From positions 1-7,731 of the forward strand of contig CAAGDY010000038.1 of the NCBI GenBank assembly GCA_900768695.1: DNA of 7,731 nucleotides, given 5' to 3'. The notes under the pieces are model-generated. The model was not told where the DNA came from and ran no database searches. It saw only the letters and a list, made by a program, of their open reading frames with translations. The DNA comes from an uncultured Anaerovibrio sp. (lineage in GTDB: Bacteria > Bacillota > Negativicutes > Selenomonadales > Selenomonadaceae). The stretch's first letter is position 1. Each line of letters opens with the position of its first letter. The position numbers were made by a program, and so were the translations under genes. This document shows positions 4,542 to 7,731 of the stretch, one piece after another.

Positions 4542-6574
4542 TGGATATACCTGGATTTGCGGGATTTTTCAGCGGCTGGCAGCAGGATTTGCGGCTGGCG
4601 GTGGTGCCGCCGGTTTTGTGTGCAGTTTTTCGATTTATTTTTATCTGGCTGGATGGTCCAAAGAAGATTTCGGACTGGAATAGGAACCAGCTGAGAGTGT
4701 GCTTCAGCTATGGCTTTTGGTGGGGGATGGACATAAATTCCCGCTTTTATTTGCTGACGCTGGCGGCTGTTACCCTGCCGGGCAGCTTTATATGGGGATA
4801 TTATAGCATCAGCGACGTAGTGCGGCTGGTGCTTTTTGTGCTGTATGGAGTAGTTCTCTATGCCGCCTTTATGGGCAAGATGATTTTTTATTATCATTTT
4901 CATGATGTGTATAACCGCAATATGTGGCTGGGAAAAAATGCGGACAAGAAAAATCTGCTGGATATTTTCTTTAATCAGAATCATGGGGCATGGATTCTGC
5001 TGGGAATAGTGCCTTATATTGGCCTGCTGTGGATTGTGGGGAGCGGACTGCAGTCCCTGCCGCTTCTGGAGCTGCCCCTTTGGGAATCAGCGGCGGCGCA
5101 GTATGCTATGAATACGGCAATTTTCCTGTTTTCCATTGCCGTATATTACTGGTTCAACTTTGGCGGCACATTCAGACATCGGCTGAAGCCGGAGTGGGAC
5201 GAGGTGCCTGCCGAGGTCAAGAATGATGTGTTTTTAGGCAAGGCGACCATGGATGATTTGGTGGCGCTGAAGATAGTCTGGAAGCATCCGGTGCCTGAGT
5301 TTATGTCGAAGGATGATGAGGCGGCTGCCCGGGATATCCGCTGTGTACTGCCGGATTTTGCAGGCACTGTGGATGACAATCCGTTGCTATATTGCAGGCG
5401 TATTGCTAAGGGGGCAAAAATCAGGAAACCGGGGCATATATTCTTTATTTTTGAGGAAAGCCACTGTCAGGGGCTTTATGATACGCCTTATGATATGCTG
5501 GATATAGTCAAATATACCAAGGCGTTGCGGCAGGAGCCGGGAGCCTTTGTGCTGAATAATTTCCAGCCGGGGGGCATGATATCACAGACTGCTCTGGGCA
5601 GTATCCTGCTAGGCATCTACGACTGCGATGTGGAGCTGAATGAAAATAAGATAATCTGGGATGCAGATTTGCAGAGATTGCCTACCACCATGGCAGGACA
5701 GCTCCGCAGGCTAGGGTATCGCACTAATTTCTGGTACGGCGGCAGCCTGAATTGGGGCAGTCTGGTTCATTTTGCGCCTAGTGCCGGATTTGACCGTTTT
5801 TATGGCGGACCTGATTTTTGCCCGCCAGGTTCACCGAGTACATGGCTGGGAGTATATGACCATATTTATCTGGAGGCTGTGGCAGACAAGATACAGGCAG
5901 AGGCGGATGGTACGCCGGAATTTCATTTTGTCTATACTACCTCCAACCACGGACCATATAATATTCCTTATGAGATGTATGGCGTGAACGAAGAAGATGC
6001 GGTTCACCTGCCGCTGGGGGATTTGAAGCAGGGTGATATGGATATGCGCCGCTTTACCGGTATTCTTTACGCTGATAAGGCGGTGGGGAATTTTGTCAGC
6101 AGGATGCGGGAGCTTTATCCGGACAGCCTGTTTATATTGACTGGCGACCATGCTTCGGCGGTAGCGCCTCTGGACAAGGGCATTATCCCCCGCAAGGACA
6201 GGCTGCTCCGGGAGCATATTCTGACTTCCTTTTCTATGCATCACCCGGAACTGAAGCCGGAGTTTTTTGCTGGCAATGTCCTGGGAGAGCATCATAATAT
6301 CCTGCCGACTATCATGGAGCTGATTGCGCCGGAAGGTTTTGAGTATTACAGCCTGAAGCCGCCGCTGACGGAAAAAATCAGTCATGTGGTTACGCCTTAC
6401 AGCTGGATGGATGGAAAAAATATTGGCTTTTACAAGGATGATGTGTGGCAGAAGCTGGCCTCGTCAGCAGAAGATGTGCCTATGGAGCATGGCAATATGC
6501 AGTACAGGGATGAATGTGCGGCTTGGCAGGGCATTACAGGCTGGCTATTGAGGCATCCCGAGCTTATTGACTGA
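4541..6574 (+). CDS. LTA synthase-like sulfatase-fold phosphotransferase
   Basis: A 677-residue membrane enzyme of the alkaline phosphatase superfamily, LTA synthase/phosphoglycerol transferase type. Five transmembrane segments (about 15-37, 66-88, 92-112, 148-168, 187-206) precede an extracytoplasmic catalytic domain (about 215-677). The expected metal and catalytic motifs are present: FIFEES (Glu306) for metal binding, a likely nucleophile Thr350 in ISQTALGSIL, TTSNHGPY (His470), FILTGDHAS (Asp536, His537) and GEHHNILPTIMEL (585-594). Such enzymes move glycerol-phosphate or similar phospho-groups from phospholipid to a surface glycan. In an outer-membrane organism the acceptor is more likely LPS or another envelope glycan than lipoteichoic acid; that is inference. 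GGGGAAG (4526-4532) lies 8 bases before the ATG, which overlaps the stop of the WaaL-like gene (TAATG). The C-terminus (about 610-677) extends beyond the core fold without a motif I recognise. Confidence 0.88.
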   Translation: MDIPGFAGFFSGWQQDLRLAVVPPVLCAVFRFIFIWLDGPKKISDWNRNQLRVCFSYGFWWGMDINSRFYLLTLAAVTLPGSFIWGYYSISDVVRLVLFVLYGVVLYAAFMGKMIFYYHFHDVYNRNMWLGKNADKKNLLDIFFNQNHGAWILLGIVPYIGLLWIVGSGLQSLPLLELPLWESAAAQYAMNTAIFLFSIAVYYWFNFGGTFRHRLKPEWDEVPAEVKNDVFLGKATMDDLVALKIVWKHPVPEFMSKDDEAAARDIRCVLPDFAGTVDDNPLLYCRRIAKGAKIRKPGHIFFIFEESHCQGLYDTPYDMLDIVKYTKALRQEPGAFVLNNFQPGGMISQTALGSILLGIYDCDVELNENKIIWDADLQRLPTTMAGQLRRLGYRTNFWYGGSLNWGSLVHFAPSAGFDRFYGGPDFCPPGSPSTWLGVYDHIYLEAVADKIQAEADGTPEFHFVYTTSNHGPYNIPYEMYGVNEEDAVHLPLGDLKQGDMDMRRFTGILYADKAVGNFVSRMRELYPDSLFILTGDHASAVAPLDKGIIPRKDRLLREHILTSFSMHHPELKPEFFAGNVLGEHHNILPTIMELIAPEGFEYYSLKPPLTEKISHVVTPYSWMDGKNIGFYKDDVWQKLASSAEDVPMEHGNMQYRDECAAWQGITGWLLRHPELID

Positions 6575-6604
6575 CAGGATGCAGTGGTGTGATGGAGAAA
6601 TGCT

Positions 6605-7731
6605 ATGAAATACAGGGATTGTGAGCTTCTGGGCTTTTTGACTGCCTGCGGGACGCCCTACAGGATACTGGTGCTTGAGCGGCGGGAGTATCTGCCTCGC
6701 TTGCGGGATATGTTCCCAAATGCGGAGCTGTGGTGTGCCGTGGCTGACAAGGATATAGCCGATGAGGATGATGTGCAGGGATTGGAGGTCCGCTGGGTAT
6801 TTACGGATTATTTGTCCGAGCCTCTGCCTCTGAAGCGGGAGTTTTTTGATTATATTGTGGCGGAGGACGGGCTTTCAAATGCGGCCAATCCCCAGGATAT
6901 TGCCTCCGGGCTGGGGCTTTATCTGAAGCCGACAGGCTATCTGCTGTTGAGCTTTGCCAATATCCGTCATTGGCGGATTATCCATGGCCTCATGGATGGC
7001 CATTTTTATCATGTGTGCAGTCGTGCCTTTACCCGTGACGAAATGACAAAGCTTATGGCGGCCTCTTTCTACAAGGATGTGCAGTTTCTGCCAGTTCACG
7101 GCAGAAGGCCGCCGGATGGCTTTGTGGAAAAACTGGAGGCGGAGGGCTTTCAGAATGTCGATAATGATTTGCTGACGGAGGCGTGGCTGGTGCGGGCCGC
7201 CAAGTCTACGCCGGAAATCATGGAGCTGAAGCGCATGTATACGTCGGAGCTGAGGCAGAGGCTGGCGGTGCTTTTGCGCCGCCTTGAGTACGGCATTGCA
7301 GGGGATGCAGAGGGCAGGGACAATCTGCCCGCCTTGTGGCAGCTATGCAGTGAAGGGCTGGTTTTTCCTGCCTACCTGGCCTCTTTTATCAAGGAAACCG
7401 TGGTGCATACCAACAGCCTGCTGTGGCAGCTGTCCGTGTGGCAGAAGTCAGCTGTGCCGGAACAGCAGGATTTTTGGGCGGAGCTTCTGGAGGAAATGCA
7501 GGCTGTGTACATGGACAGGCAGGATTTTCAGGTGGTTATGAGCTGGCTGAAGGGACAGTCGGAACCACTGCCTGCTGAGCAGGTACCGGACATGGAGGTG
7601 CCACCGGGGACGAAGATTGCCTTTATAACCTGTGTGAACAGGCCGGAGCTGTATGATGAGGCCCTGCTGTACATGAAACAGCTCAGACTGCCTCCGGGCA
7701 TGGAAGCGGAGTTTATTGCCATTGAGGGGGC
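6605..7731 (+). CDS. Methyltransferase-like/glycosyltransferase fusion, 5' part
   Basis: The first 375 residues of a protein cut by the right edge of the window. Residues 1 to about 195 resemble the class I methyltransferase domains found in surface-polysaccharide proteins: FFDYIVAEDGLSN (80-92; usually FDYI.AEH.LEH), then LGLYLKPTGYLLLSFANIRHW (103-123) and a helix at 143-155. The glycine-rich SAM-binding loop expected near 20-30 is not seen (RILVLERREYLPRL instead), so methylation activity is doubtful. A charged, helical middle (about 200-325) leads to TKIAFITCVNRPELYDEALL (336-355), the start of a GT2-type glycosyltransferase domain (Glyco_tranf_2_5-like pattern, with LPPGMEAEFIAIEG). The sugar donor and acceptor cannot be read. 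The ATG has GGAG (6594-6597) 7 bases upstream and lies 30 bases after the sulfatase-fold gene, so it is very likely in the same operon. The protein lacks a signal peptide and should act in the cytoplasm, building the glycan. Confidence 0.75.
   Translation, partial: MKYRDCELLGFLTACGTPYRILVLERREYLPRLRDMFPNAELWCAVADKDIADEDDVQGLEVRWVFTDYLSEPLPLKREFFDYIVAEDGLSNAANPQDIASGLGLYLKPTGYLLLSFANIRHWRIIHGLMDGHFYHVCSRAFTRDEMTKLMAASFYKDVQFLPVHGRRPPDGFVEKLEAEGFQNVDNDLLTEAWLVRAAKSTPEIMELKRMYTSELRQRLAVLLRRLEYGIAGDAEGRDNLPALWQLCSEGLVFPAYLASFIKETVVHTNSLLWQLSVWQKSAVPEQQDFWAELLEEMQAVYMDRQDFQVVMSWLKGQSEPLPAEQVPDMEVPPGTKIAFITCVNRPELYDEALLYMKQLRLPPGMEAEFIAIEG

Noticed and set aside
5831..6385. 184-residue open frame on the - strand inside the sulfatase-fold gene
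   Set aside because: It is antisense to conserved catalytic motifs of the + strand gene and has no recognisable domain.

Overview
The window looks like a piece of chromosome from an anaerobic Firmicute, most likely a Negativicute of the Selenomonas type (a Firmicute with an outer membrane). Three things suggest this: a ychF gene close to a DUF951 gene, which is a Firmicute arrangement; an AGCS sodium:amino-acid symporter; and an envelope-glycan operon (O-antigen-ligase-like protein, phosphoglycerol-transferase-like sulfatase, methyltransferase/glycosyltransferase fusion) of the kind I associate with selenomonads. The taxonomic call is inference from gene content and recalled family resemblance; no search was run. 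I see no tRNA, rRNA, CRISPR array, insertion sequence or phage gene, and no gene-free stretch longer than about 200 bases.

Left part (1-1360): the 3' end of ychF runs rightward and converges with a leftward nitrilase-family amidase gene (324-1130). That gene starts 38 bases from a divergent small gene for a DUF951 protein (1169-1360). All three are compact housekeeping-type genes.

Middle part (1361-3576): a sigma-A-type promoter precedes a small secreted protein of unknown function (1456-1905), which is closed by a good intrinsic terminator. A 200-base intergenic region follows. It holds a near-consensus promoter (TTTACA-17-TATACT) and a leader unusually rich in dyad symmetry, including a 42-base imperfect inverted repeat built from GTATAC/TGTACA cores. 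It leads into a full-length AGCS-family sodium:alanine/glycine symporter (2106-3521), closed by a strong terminator.

Right part (3578-7731): an extended -10 promoter directly abuts that terminator and probably starts a new operon of at least three genes. The first encodes a shortened O-antigen-ligase-like membrane protein. The second, overlapping it by one base, encodes a five-TM LTA-synthase-like sulfatase-fold enzyme. The third, 30 bases on, encodes a protein with a degenerate methyltransferase-like N-terminus and a GT2-type glycosyltransferase beginning near its visible end; it runs off the window. Together they point to assembly or decoration of a cell-surface polysaccharide or LPS: polymer transfer, phospho-headgroup transfer and sugar transfer.

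The points most worth a second look are the palindrome-packed leader before the symporter, the missing central region and histidine motif of the WaaL-like protein, the LTA-synthase-like enzyme in a presumed outer-membrane organism, and the apparently SAM-motif-less methyltransferase domain fused to a glycosyltransferase.
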